Source: Stropharia rugosoannulata
Lineage: Eukaryota; Basidiomycota; Agaricomycetes; Agaricales; Strophariaceae
Length of the DNA stretch: 64,000 bases
Reading direction: 5' to 3'
Assembly: GCA_028532985.1 (NCBI GenBank)
Contig: JANCIK010000004.1
Location: forward strand, 2,976,001-3,040,000
Positions within the stretch are counted from its first letter, which is position 1, and each line of letters begins with the position of its first letter. Position numbers and translations under genes: made by a program. Under the pieces are notes generated by a model. The model was given only the letters and a program-made list of their open reading frames with translations. It made no database searches and was not told the DNA's origin. Positions 12,530-22,769 of this stretch are shown piece after piece.

Positions 12530-13624
12530 TCAGAGAAATTCATCGAGCGCAGGACTCGAACTACCCTGCTTCAAAGCCAAGTTGGACACAATCATCCGCC
12601 TCAGAGCGGCACCGTTAACCTATTACATAAAAGTCATAATCAGTTATTGAGCTTAGAGCAACCTAGCAATGATTATTACCTGAGTAATCCCGTCATCAGC
12701 CGTCTCTTTCGCTGATTGCGGCCATCTAGGTGTAGAAGGCCATTTCGCGGTAGTGGGGCATTTCGCGGTAGAAGGTGTTGACTGCTGAGAGTCCGCTTGA
12801 AGTTGCTCTTGATTTGGGGACAAAGGAGGTGTCATCTTAGCGTTTACGGGAGGTTTTTCCTCTGGGCTGAACAAATTTAATCTGAGTTTTGCACCTCGGG
12901 GACCTCCGATATGGGCGCTGCGGTGACCATACCCCATGGTTTGCATCTCAAATAGAGAAGGCGTCCGAGGTGACAATGTCGGTGTTCTTGGAGATGACAA
13001 TGGTCTGAATGAGTCTCGGTACATGGGCGAAGGGATGGGGCTGCCAAGGGGAACCGGAAGGGCGTTATACCGAGGTGGTACGGGTACAGATGCCTGGCCT
13101 TGTATAACTGCGAGTTCATTGGTGTCCCGCGCAACAAGAGCAATTACTTGTTCAATGGGGACATTCGGGGTGCCATCTGGCATCTATGCGACTACGTATT
13201 CAACACTGGCCGTTGTGTTGAATGAAAATTGAGAAGAAACAACGTACAAGTATTTTACCCAGAATGCCTGAATTAGATGCCTCAACGTCGACCGTATACA
13301 GGTCGGATTGCTGTTCATAGAGATTAAGGTAAGCTAAAGAAAATCATGACCAATGAATGAGTTTACGATCTGCAATAAAACATCCCCAGCAACAAACTCG
13401 TCGCCTTCTTTCTTCGTCCATCGGGCAATAGTGCCCTCGGTCATAAGAGGTGAGAGCGCAGGCATGACGATACTAGCTTGTCGTTTCAATGACCCATGAA
13501 GCCCTAGAATCACCCTCCAACTTTAACATATGCGACAGGGATAAGTTTTCAAGAACATACATCTTCTCTTAGCATGACTGCCCACACTTTGTACTGCAGA
13601 AACTTTCGAAACCGTGAAGTTCAT
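12530..13624 (-). CDS. Degenerate PDX1 paralogue: lipoyl-like domain without lysine, no E3-binding domain
   Basis: The start [20 protein letters not shown] is followed by the lipoyl-like fold ([53 protein letters not shown]). PDX1 has ETDKAT at the hairpin; here it is QSDLYT, so the lipoylated lysine is a leucine (codon 13299-13301). Next comes [19 protein letters not shown], matching PDX1 APDGTKNVPIGKIIALLAEE. A Pro/Ser/Thr-rich stretch with many SP and TP sites then replaces the E3-binding domain. The last exon (12532-12610) restores the PDX1-like end: [15 protein letters not shown], ending ALDEFL. Introns sit where the first four PDX1 introns sit. The frame is open throughout, so it is a retained paralogue rather than an obvious pseudogene. 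Its function is unknown; the N-terminus could still be a mitochondrial presequence. Confidence 0.85.
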
Positions 13625-14642
13625 GGCGCCAGTCGATGTGTTCTCAAAAGCCCAGCTTTAGAGTTGGGTGAGGCGTTCCGTTGTCCAGCAACGAAGTGAG
13701 GAGGTGACTCGGACATTGCATCCCACAAGGACTTTATAACTGATGAACCAGCCTCTAACCGGAACGGGGAATGATGTTATGATCAGGTTACCGTGACCAG
13801 GTGTTTCGGCAACGACAGACTGTAACTCGCGGTATGGCCGAAATCGTCGCCACACTGATGCGACCTCCGAGATGTCGTTCCAAATATTCTGCCTACATGT
13901 CCTTTGTAGATTGCTTGATAGGTAAGATTGGTAGGAAGTTTCCTACTATAAGTTTATTAGGATTGGCGATTAGTATGACTATGAACATTTCTAAAGAACT
14001 CTTCTTGACGACTCCGGTTCCCACTTTAAAATACATTTGAATAATGATAGTATCACAGAATATCACAGTTCACTGGCTTTGGTTCCGTTGTTTCCGTCTG
14101 TTCAAACAGATGGTCCACTGTTCACTTGCAAAAATTGAAACGGTCTCTATATAGTAGCGATGCCTGTTTCAACAAACGTTGAAGTCATTAGTTTACCAGT
14201 CGGAAGAGACGAGGGAAGATAAAGTGAACCATGGTTCAAATGAATTTTCAAGTATCCTTCGGATTGAAAGTAATGCGAGCGCAAAATTCAAAGGGCAACA
14301 GTAATCCAGCAACGTTATCGTTGGAATGCATAGGTGTCGGGCAACAGTCGTTTCGTTGGATATTGCAAAGACTAGAAACAGTTGTACAGACGAGCCGCAC
14401 GAACATAGGGTATTTTCACAGGGGCAGAGACGCAACAAGCAATAGTATTGGTTGAGCCTTTTAGACTAGCGCATTACCGAGAGCACAAGTTTTGAACCGG
14501 GTCCATACTAAAAAGAAGCTCGCGTTTATGTGCTTTACAATAGAGATGGGATTATTGTCACATTACTTTTAAGTCTGAATACGGTATTAGATGAAGGTAT
14601 AGGCGCATTTACTTCTAGCATGTTTGTGGGTTAATCTAATAT
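13625..14642. other. Intergenic region, no gene seen
   Basis: About 1 kb between the PDX1-like gene start and the COX17 stop. Only short frames without conserved motifs are present. It must include the promoter of the PDX1-like gene. Confidence 0.5.
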
Positions 14643-15010
14643 TTAAACCTTGAATCCAAGAGAGCGCATGCAGGCAATGTGAGCTTCCAGTTCTTGTTTG
14701 CACTTTCCTTCCGCTTCAGACGGATCGTATCGGAGAAAACAGTCGTCCCGGGCCGACTTCGTTTCTGGGCAAGCGCAACAACTACGGGCATAAACGTTGC
14801 GCTGAATATAGGATTAATATATAGGGCATAGACCTGGAGCTTACGGTTTAAGACCTTTCGGGTTAAGTGGATTTTGCTTTGGATCGGAAGGGTTGTATGG
14901 TTTGTCATCGACTACGGGAGACGAAGACCACCACGAAGTTATCTAGGACGACGTGTTCAATATTGCTGATCGAGAAAAAGAGGTCAAATAATATTCACCT
15001 TTCCAAACAT
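14643..15010 (-). CDS. COX17: Cytochrome c oxidase copper chaperone Cox17
   Basis: Delivers copper in the mitochondrial intermembrane space for cytochrome oxidase assembly. Three exons: 14999-15010 (only 12 nt, MFGK), 14845-14942, and 14643-14781. Joined, they give 82 residues. Splicing at the TAG ending at 14782 restores GLKPCCACPETK, the copper-binding CC-x-C signature. A CX9C pair follows (C-PETKSARDD-C and C-KQELEAHIA-C), and the protein ends CMRSLGFKV, as in the family. The usual Cox17 length is 60-80 residues. A linker PSDPKQNPLNPKGLKP precedes the motif. The gene is too fragmented to show as a long open frame. It is divergent from the ABC transporter, with 420 bp between. Confidence 0.93.
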
Positions 15011-15429
15011 TCTAAATTATAAGTATGAGTAAGTTGGACAAAAAGGAAAGGGTAGTATGTGCTTGAGGGTGGTGGAGGATGGTGGTGGTCGACTTGTAAG
15101 CAGCTGCCGGCGCGGGGCGCCGTAGTTGCTCGGCTTGCTGTTGCCGCATTGCCGTAATGTCGGTACCAATAGACAGATATAAATGTCATGGCATATGTGA
15201 ACATCGACTACATTTAATAAATGGCCCAACTTTAGCTTTAACTCTCGTTCTTCTTTAGCTTGGGATACCCTCTGGATCCGAATTGTGCACTCAATTACTA
15301 CGAATATTTGGAGCGCCTCCTCTATGCGCCGTTCGACCCGTTAAGCACATAAGTGAACCCACCGCATCCAAATCTCTCGAAACGTGGGACGTGGGCGACT
15401 TTCTAGCCTCAGTAGACGGGTAGCCTGCG
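15011..15429. promoter_or_regulatory. Divergent intergenic region, COX17 and ABC transporter
   Basis: 419 bp between two divergent start codons. A GGTGGTGGAGG-type purine tract (about 15066-15090) lies on the COX17 side, reading as a pyrimidine-rich leader on that strand. There is no distinct TATA box for COX17. Confidence 0.4.
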
Positions 15430-18400
15430 ATGATTCGGTTGATATCTCTTCTTCTTTATGTCCTTCACGCTCAAGCACAAAGCTGTGATAACTATGGGGT
15501 GCCAAACGCTTCCTCCTGCGCATGCCCTACAGGATTCGGTGGGCCAACGTGTTCGCAATCGGGCTGCGGAGGAAATATCTTTCAAGGCTCTCAACGCCCA
15601 CTAGCTTCAAATCTGACAGAAGGAGGCTGTTCTTGCGAAGATGGCTGGACTGGTACAGGATGCAATGTTTGCCAAACAGCGAATGCATGTCAAACAGCGT
15701 TCAGTGCCGTAGGAAGCGTATCGACCTCCCCGGCATCGATACAACCACAGACCAATGAGACAATGATCTGTAATACGGAAGCACGAGTATATGCATCTAG
15801 CCAAATGGCTTGTAACGTTATTGTACGTCCTCTGCTCTTTGCCTACCGCCCTGCACACCGATTTACACTATGTTTTTCTTTCTTAGAATCCGACTCTACA
15901 AGCAATATTTCCCTTATCTTCTACATTGAATATTATGCGCACAGTACAGCCAGCCTTTAGCCCTATACCCAATGTTACATCCTTCGGCGCAGCCAACACT
16001 CTATATGCACAATTGTTTTACGACGGTGTCGAACAATTCTCTTGCCAGGCAGACAGTTGTACGCAGAATCTGGACGCAACAAATGATGGCGACGCGAACT
16101 GGCAGTGTTCAAATCTAACTTGCACATGTCGTCCAGGAACTACTTTTTGCGGTGGTGCATCTGCCTTGAACCTTACCACCACAATCGACTCACTCAAGGG
16201 AACGTTGAACGTCAATTGCGGTGCTGTAGATCAGAGCTCCAAAACCGCTACTTGTAACTTCCTACAACAGACTATTCAGCAAGTTTTTGGCTCATCAGGG
16301 CTGGGTTTGAACGGCTGTTCTTTCGGAGAATGTGTACGCCAAAACGTGATCGACAGCAGTGCCGGGACAGCGAACACTACGACGAGCACAGACAGCTCAG
16401 GAAAATCTCTTGACGGTGGGGTCATTGCCGGACTGGCAGTCGTCGGTGCATTCGTTGCCCTTGCTCTTCTTCTCCTTCTCTTGGGACTGCGGAGCCAGCG
16501 CGCAGCACGCAAGGACAAAACTGAATTCACACGCCAGAAGGCATCAGTAGGCTGGGCAGACCTCAGCTACATGATATCAGGCTCGAACAGCACACTCGCC
16601 TCATTCCGGATACCCAACAAAAACATTAACGACGATAAGATCATTCTGGACAACATCTGCGGAGAGGTTCTTCCTGGACAGATGATGGCGATTCTCGGGC
16701 CTAGTGGTGCGTCCTGCTCTGAGAGAATAACTGCTTTTCTTATTTTTATTTATAGGTGCGGGAAAAACCACATTAGTGGAGATCCTTGCTGGGAAAAGTA
16801 AATCAGGCGTAATATCAGGACATTTCGGTGTTCGCTCAGAAAACAAAATAGCCCGTGTTGGCTTTGTTCCTCAACAAGACATTCTACCATCTACGTTAAC
16901 AGTCTTTGAAGCCCTCCTTTTTGCAGCACGGCTTCGACTGCCTGAAAGCGTGACGGATCAGGAGAAGCGACGGCGCGTTGACAATCTCCTCGAAAAACTC
17001 GGTATATATGCTATCAGAAACACGCGAATTGGTGACGTCTCTGGTGGCAAAGCTCGTGGAATTAGCGGGGGCGAAATGCGTAGAGTGACAATTGGCCTCG
17101 AGCTCATAGCAAGTCCAGACGTGCTGCTTTTAGATGAACCTACTTCCGGGCTAGATTCTGTCTCGGCCGCTCGGGTGGCCGATGTACTCTATGCTATTGC
17201 CCATGATCCTTTAAACCCAATACCTGTTGTTGCCTCGATACATCAGCCCAGGTATGCGTTTTACCATTCACGTAACTCAGGTTCCTAATTTATGGCCTTA
17301 TTAGCTCTCAACTTTATCAGAGATTTGATCGCGTTTTACTCCTGGCCCATGGTCGTTCAATATATTCTGGACCTGGTGCCTTCGGACCCGTAGACTATTT
17401 CTCAACTGCTGCTCAAGACGTCGTTCCTCCATATCAGCAAGGACATAATGTTGCTGAATATCTTCTAGAGATAGCCAGCGATCCGCCCGTTAGCTTATTC
17501 CAACTACAGAAATCTACCACTATACCCGGAAACATGTCTAGTGATCGTCAACAATCGGATAGCAATCTACTCGAAAAGGATCATCATCGCACCAGTGGCA
17601 GCTCGGAGGAAAAGGAGAAAACTGAGTTATCTAATGTATACTCTGCGAAGTTGTGGAGTGGTCCTAGATCTGGATATGAGACGACATTCTTAACGCAGTT
17701 TGAATACCTGTGTGGACGCGAGTGGAAAATATTACAACGGGATAAAACGCTCTTTATCGCACATGTTTTGGTCGCTGCCATACTTGGAGTATTCTGTGGT
17801 GGGCCACAGTATCTTATCGTCAATAATCAAATGGTGACTAAAATGCATCTTAGGTGGATTGTATTTCAAAACTGGTATCACCATTGCCGGATTTCAATCC
17901 AGAGTTGGCTGCCTTTTCTTCCTGGTAATTTCTTTTAATCGTCGTTCAATATGAAATATACTTAATGCATACACTTTAGGGATCCCTTATAGCGTTCTCA
18001 TCCTTGAGTGCGCTGTATAATTTGGTTGAAGTCCGTCCACTCTTCCTGCGTGAGCGCTCTAGCTCCTACTACAGGTATATCTATTCTACGCACTTCATGT
18101 CCTTGTTCTAATCATGCTGTGTAGTCCAACCGCTTGGCTTTTATCTCGCTTTTTCTTTGACATGATACCCCTTCGTCTAATACCCACAATCATTGTCGGT
18201 ACCATGTAAGTGTACTTCCCTTTGGAGAGGAGAGACTTGCTCACCCATGGAAAGCACTTACTGGATGGCGGGACTAGCGCCTGACGCTGTACATTTCTTT
18301 AAATTTGTCTTAATTTTGGTGTTATACAGCTTGTGCATGACCGTCTTCGTATGTGTTTAATTAAATGAAGCGAACTCTGGCTAATCACACATTTACGTAG

Positions 18401-18848
18401 AACTTCTTGCTCGGAACGTTCTTCCAGAACGGTGGCATTGCTATCCTTTTGTCGGCCTTGTCAGCTCTATACCAAATGACCTTTGCTGGTTTCTTCGTTC
18501 ACCTCAGCGATATACCACCCGTCTTACGTTGGCTTCAGTGGCTCTGCCCACTGAAGTATGCGCTAGAAGCCCTGTCAGTCAATGAAGTCGGCTCGGGATT
18601 AATGATAGAGGATACCTTACAAGGCGTGCCCGTCGATATATCTGCCAGCTTGATCATGAATCTGGTATGTAACACTTTCTTCCTGTTGACCTGCATCAGC
18701 CTTATACTTTGGTCTCTGCGATGTATAGCTCTTCGGATTTGGGAGTAACAATTACTATCGAGACGTTCTAGTTCTTGTTGCTTATATTCTCGGATTCGGC
18801 TTTGGTGTTATTGTGGTTGTATGGTTCAAAGTACGTGAACAGAGATGA
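15430..18848 (+). CDS. ADP1: ABCG half-transporter with extracellular EGF-like domain (Adp1-like)
   Basis: The start MIRLISLLLYVLHAQAQ is a signal peptide. A Cys-rich lumenal part follows with EGF-like spacing (CACPTGFGGPTC, GCSCEDGWTGTGC). A membrane segment (VIAGLAVVGAFVALALLLLL, about 16420-16480) leads to the ABC domain: Walker A GPSGAGKTT spans an intron at about 16706-16755, signature ISGGEMRRVTIG, Walker B VLLLDEPTSGLDS, H-loop SIHQP. The ABCG-type membrane domain (about 17730-18845) is broken into small exons, including LFLRERSSSYYSPTAWLLSR and FFVHLSDIPPVLRWLQW. The stop is at 18846-18848. The architecture matches yeast Adp1. The substrate is unknown. The linker near 17530-17640 is Ser/Glu-rich. 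Confidence 0.9.
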
Positions 18849-19153
18849 CATCGTCGGTCACGGTCAGATCATAAACGTTTGAGATTTATCTGACTATTTT
18901 CATTACATACTTTGGGGACATATAGTGTAGTTTTTATTTTGATCATTTGGGCTGTACTTCAGTATGTAATTTTTTTATGTGGATTCCAATTAATGTTTTG
19001 GACGCACTTTCAATGTCCTCTGCTCGGGTAAGCAACAAAAGCCCGGATTTGTCCCATGATATTAGTATTTACTCGCAAGATTATAATATCGCAATCCCCT
19101 GTATAAATACTACCACAAACACACAATAGCCGAAAAGGGCCAGCAATTCTTGC
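18849..19153. other. Convergent intergenic gap
   Basis: 305 bp of AT-rich sequence between two convergent genes (ABC transporter and F-box). No feature recognised. Confidence 0.4.
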
Positions 19154-20734
19154 CTAATAGGAATCTGCTTCGGTTGCATCGATATCTCGCGCGAAAGTCC
19201 ACCAGCTTTCTATTAACTTGGGAGAATTATGTACGACAATTTCCACACCTGTTTGTGGGAAAGCGTCAAGTAAAATTCGAGGAGCTCCCGTTTCCAATGC
19301 GTCTATTTCCAATCTAAAGATCTCGTTGGAGTCTTTGTGTATGGCTGCATCGACCAGCTTCAATAGTGTTGAAGGGCTCAGCCTCGGCTCTGATGATGTA
19401 TACGCAAGCCGACGAAGGTTAACTACTCCGCCTGTAGCCGCGTATTGCTCCAACAAAGCGTCTGTAAACGTGTTCTCAACTTGGTCCTTGGTTGCGCGCA
19501 TACTGCGCACTGCTACACTTTCCAACAGCGGAAACGGGACACCACCTGTCGAGCTGTCGCCGCATCCCAGAATCCACTGCCAAGTTTCTCTCAGTAGATA
19601 CATGCCCACGATTGCAAGGCGGCGGATACCTGGCGAGTGCGAAGCTATGATTCGAAGATTCTCATAGACATTCTGCGGGAACTGTGACTTCCGTTCCGAT
19701 CTGTATGACATCCATACCTCGTCGCTTCGTATCCCGTCTAGATGCAAATCATGGAGCATCGGAGCTTTGATAAGACACATCAGATTTGCTCCGTAACCAG
19801 GCACACTGAGCGCTTGCTGAGATTAGGCAGCAGGATTGGTAACTCAATGAAAGAGGCTTTGGAACTGTCAAAGGAGGGTACATAGTTGAATGCGGTTGCG
19901 GCGGTATTGGTAGGCACACACAGAGCTATCCTTGCACCAAAATGTTTTGAGATTAGGTGTATGGAACAAGAAACGCGCGACAAGAGTATAAGCAATAGAA
20001 GCGCCCAGATTTGTGAATCCATCAAGGACTAGTGTCTCTAGTGAGGGTAGATCTGCATGCAGAGAAGGAAAGTAGGGGGAGAAGAGCGAGACATATAAAG
20101 TCGTTAAAACTGGAAGTATGGCTGGAAAACATAGGAATGAAATGAGAGGTTCATGATAATCAATGAATGATCCATAAGTTTCAATTATGCAATCTTCTCC
20201 GCTTGGGACCGGGCGATATGAGCCGTCTGGGTCAGAGTCAGTCTCGGGATCCCGGTGCCATCATCGAATGTCCACTGTCCGAAGTGAGGGGATAGTGTCA
20301 AAGTTGTGACGTTGCGCAAGGACGGCATACAATATACGGTTGATAAGAGACACAGTTCCTGCGAGTATTATAAGTGACTCGATACGATGCTTCTGAGGAG
20401 ATAAGTCCAGCCATAAAATCGACGCAAAATAAGGATTCAAATGCTGTGACTCTACTGCGCGGATGGTCACATTTAGAGGAAAGGCTCCACTTCTGCCTAG
20501 AAATGTAAGGAAGGTTGTATCTGAGGATTGTGTAATTTTCCCAATTCTGTCGTGAAAATGTGATTCGTTGATATAAATTGTTGTCCAAAACTCTGGCGTT
20601 GAACAGATAATGTCGCATATGGTCCTACAAACAAGAATTAAATCGCTGTTTTGCGAATCCAGAAAAATCCGGATAATCAGCTCTGTGGGGAAGTCAAGCA
20701 ATCGAAAAGGTACATGTTGGACCATCATAGACAA
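19154..20734 (-). CDS. F-box-like protein, mushroom type
   Basis: The N-terminal exon starts MSMMVQHVPFRLLDFPTELI and continues IRIFLDSQNSDLILVCRTIC, then CSTPEFWTTIYIN. This is the F-box-like pattern of the very large Agaricomycete family whose members are expected to recruit substrates to SCF ubiquitin ligases. The long C-terminal exon (about 19154-19804) is leucine-rich and may form LRR-like structure (LHDLHLDGIR, IRRLAIVGMYLL, LRRLAYTSSEPRLS). At least one further exon lies between about 19800 and 20260. The substrate is unknown, and exon borders in the middle are uncertain. Confidence 0.7.
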
Positions 20735-21093
20735 GGTGAGAGCAAAGAAATGTCACAAAGTCATTCGGGTCCCGGGGTCATACTTAGTGTCGGATATGTG
20801 ACTGATGCAACTCAACTCTATCTATAAAAAAAAGTCACGACAACCGTCATACAAGTTCAATCTCTTAATTATAAGTAAGAAGAATAGAACATAAAGCTTG
20901 CGCTCCACGTGAGTCTGTAACAATCGCATTGCTAGATTGATTTGGGATTAATAGTACACACAATATGTATGTGATACAAGAGAAAGCAATGTAATGCCAA
21001 AATTTGTGTTTCGTTCCAGCTGAGGCGAGATACAAAAACAAGAAGTGTCCATGAATTATGTACATGTCCTTTAATGTGTCCATGATGTCCAAA
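20735..21093. other. Intergenic gap, F-box gene promoter and cerato-platanin 3' side
   Basis: 359 bp between two minus-strand genes. It contains the F-box promoter and the 3' flank of cerato-platanin 1. No repeat or coding signal. Confidence 0.4.
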
Positions 21094-21525
21094 TTACAGG
21101 CCGCACTTTGAAGATGTCACCTGGGCCGCTGTGATGGGGGCCCTTCCGATTTGGACAGCCTGGCCTCCGGTCAACTGGTTCATGGCATTTAAGCCAATAT
21201 TGAAGTCGGGGGTGGAAACATCGATCGCGGTGACAAGGATGCTGTTAGATTTTCCCTGCCCATTGGTGTATGTGAGGTTCCAGCAGGTGCCGCAGTTAGG
21301 AGAGTTCCAGCCGGCAATGGCGGGAGCGCCTCCTATGCGCGGAAACGTAGGAAGGGAGCTGAAGGTGGTGAATCCTCGGGTGAGAAGGCCGTGACTTCCG
21401 TCTGAGCACGCAACTGTGGCCAGAGACTGGCTTCCATTGTCGTACGTAGCGTCATAGGAAACGCTGACTGCGTAGACAAACGAGGGGAGGATGGCTAGGG
21501 GTGCAAGTGCGGCAGAGACTTTCAT
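21094..21525 (-). CDS. Cerato-platanin family secreted protein 1
   Basis: A small secreted fungal protein of 143 residues in one exon. The signal peptide MKVSAALAPLAILPSFVYA is followed by the cerato-platanin fold: VSVSYDATYDN, SLATVACSDG, NSPNCGTCWNLTYTNG, TAIDVSTPDFNIGLNAMNQL and a final KCGL. The four cysteines for two disulfides are present. Family members bind chitin oligomers or act as expansin-like surface proteins and plant elicitors; which applies here cannot be told. A close paralogue lies at 40785-41216 in opposite orientation. A TATA box lies about 87 bp upstream. Confidence 0.95.
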   Translation of the reverse strand: MKVSAALAPLAILPSFVYAVSVSYDATYDNGSQSLATVACSDGSHGLLTRGFTTFSSLPTFPRIGGAPAIAGWNSPNCGTCWNLTYTNGQGKSNSILVTAIDVSTPDFNIGLNAMNQLTGGQAVQIGRAPITAAQVTSSKCGL

Positions 21526-22769
21526 GGTGCTGTACCAGGCGCTGGTGTTTCCGAAGAGTGAAGTGATTTGGGAAAGTGGGACTTGCGGTAGCAGAGAGTG
21601 AAATTCGGGGCATTTTATAAGAGAAAGTCGGCAATGATCACCAAAGTCAGTGCGCTATTTCTCCGATGGACGTAAGAGACGTTAGAAAACATGTATACCA
21701 AACCAGGATACGTTGGCCGTTTGTCCTGCAGTTTGCGGAGACCAGATGCGAAAAAAGAACGCCGTACGGAGGTCTACGCGTTTCGAGTAAGGTCATCGGA
21801 ACATAAACAAGCCTGACCTGAGCTGCCGTCGATGGAAAACAGACATTAAATGGTCCCATGACGCAGAGAAACAGATGAAGCAGCATATAGCGAAGAAAAT
21901 GGAAGGCAATACAGAGCTGGCAATAGGCCGAGCCAGAATGTCTTGTGCGCCGTCTAGCCATTCTGTATTCTTAGTCATGAAGTATGATTTCTATCCGTTC
22001 TGTCTTGCCTATGTGGAATGTGGCGCGCTACTACTCCTGGGTCAATCTAGAACAAGTTTGTACGGCTTCAAGTTGTACCACAGAGAGGAGGTAGATGGAC
22101 ATTCCGTTTGTTTCCTATATGAAAGTAGACAGAACTGTATCATAAAGTTTGACACTGACAGGACTATATGTTTGCTCTGTTCGGACGTACACTGAGATAC
22201 ATGTGACCCAAATGCTGTTTTACTGACAGGTCCTGTAGTGACAATCATCACATCGCCGGCGTAAATTGACCTTTCGACCATATTATGAAGTATTCAAGTA
22301 TTCCGATGAGACAGGAGAGATTATGGCTGGCACAGCACTTCAGCAGAGCATATCCAGACCAATTTGACCCCGATGTAAGTAGCAGTGACGGTGGAAGGAG
22401 AACAGCTGTAGATTGGTTCTATGTTGGTCCTGTTTCAAGTTTGCAAGTGCTGTTGCCGGTGGTACTTGCGGAACGTTCCCACACTTGCACATACGTCCAA
22501 CGCACTTCTTCCTCCTCACCAGCTCTGATCTTGTTAGTCTTGATACTTCTTTGACCATTGAGAGCACCATTTAAATGAATATAATTCAGATCGTATTTCA
22601 GAATACCTACTCACCACAACCTTTCAGTCACTTGTTGTTACAGTTGTTTTGGCTAATTTCGGCTAGAGTTACTCATTTACCATTTTCAGCAAGGTTCCGT
22701 AATAGACCCCGAAGTGCAACAAGCACGCGAAACATGTCAACGACAACATCGTGACTTTTCACTTCCACC
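21526..22769. other. Intergenic region, no gene seen
   Basis: About 1.24 kb between cerato-platanin 1 and the second F-box gene, whose promoters diverge here. Open frames on both strands are short and show no conserved motif. Confidence 0.5.
21612..21620 (-). promoter_or_regulatory. TATA box of cerato-platanin 1
   Basis: The minus strand reads TTATAAAAT, 87 bp from the ATG. The paralogue at 40785 has its TATA box at nearly the same distance. Confidence 0.6.

Noticed and set aside
12532..12610. tRNA B-box-like AGTTCGAGTCC on the minus strand
   Set aside because: The T-stem does not pair, and the sequence is the last coding exon of the PDX1-like gene.
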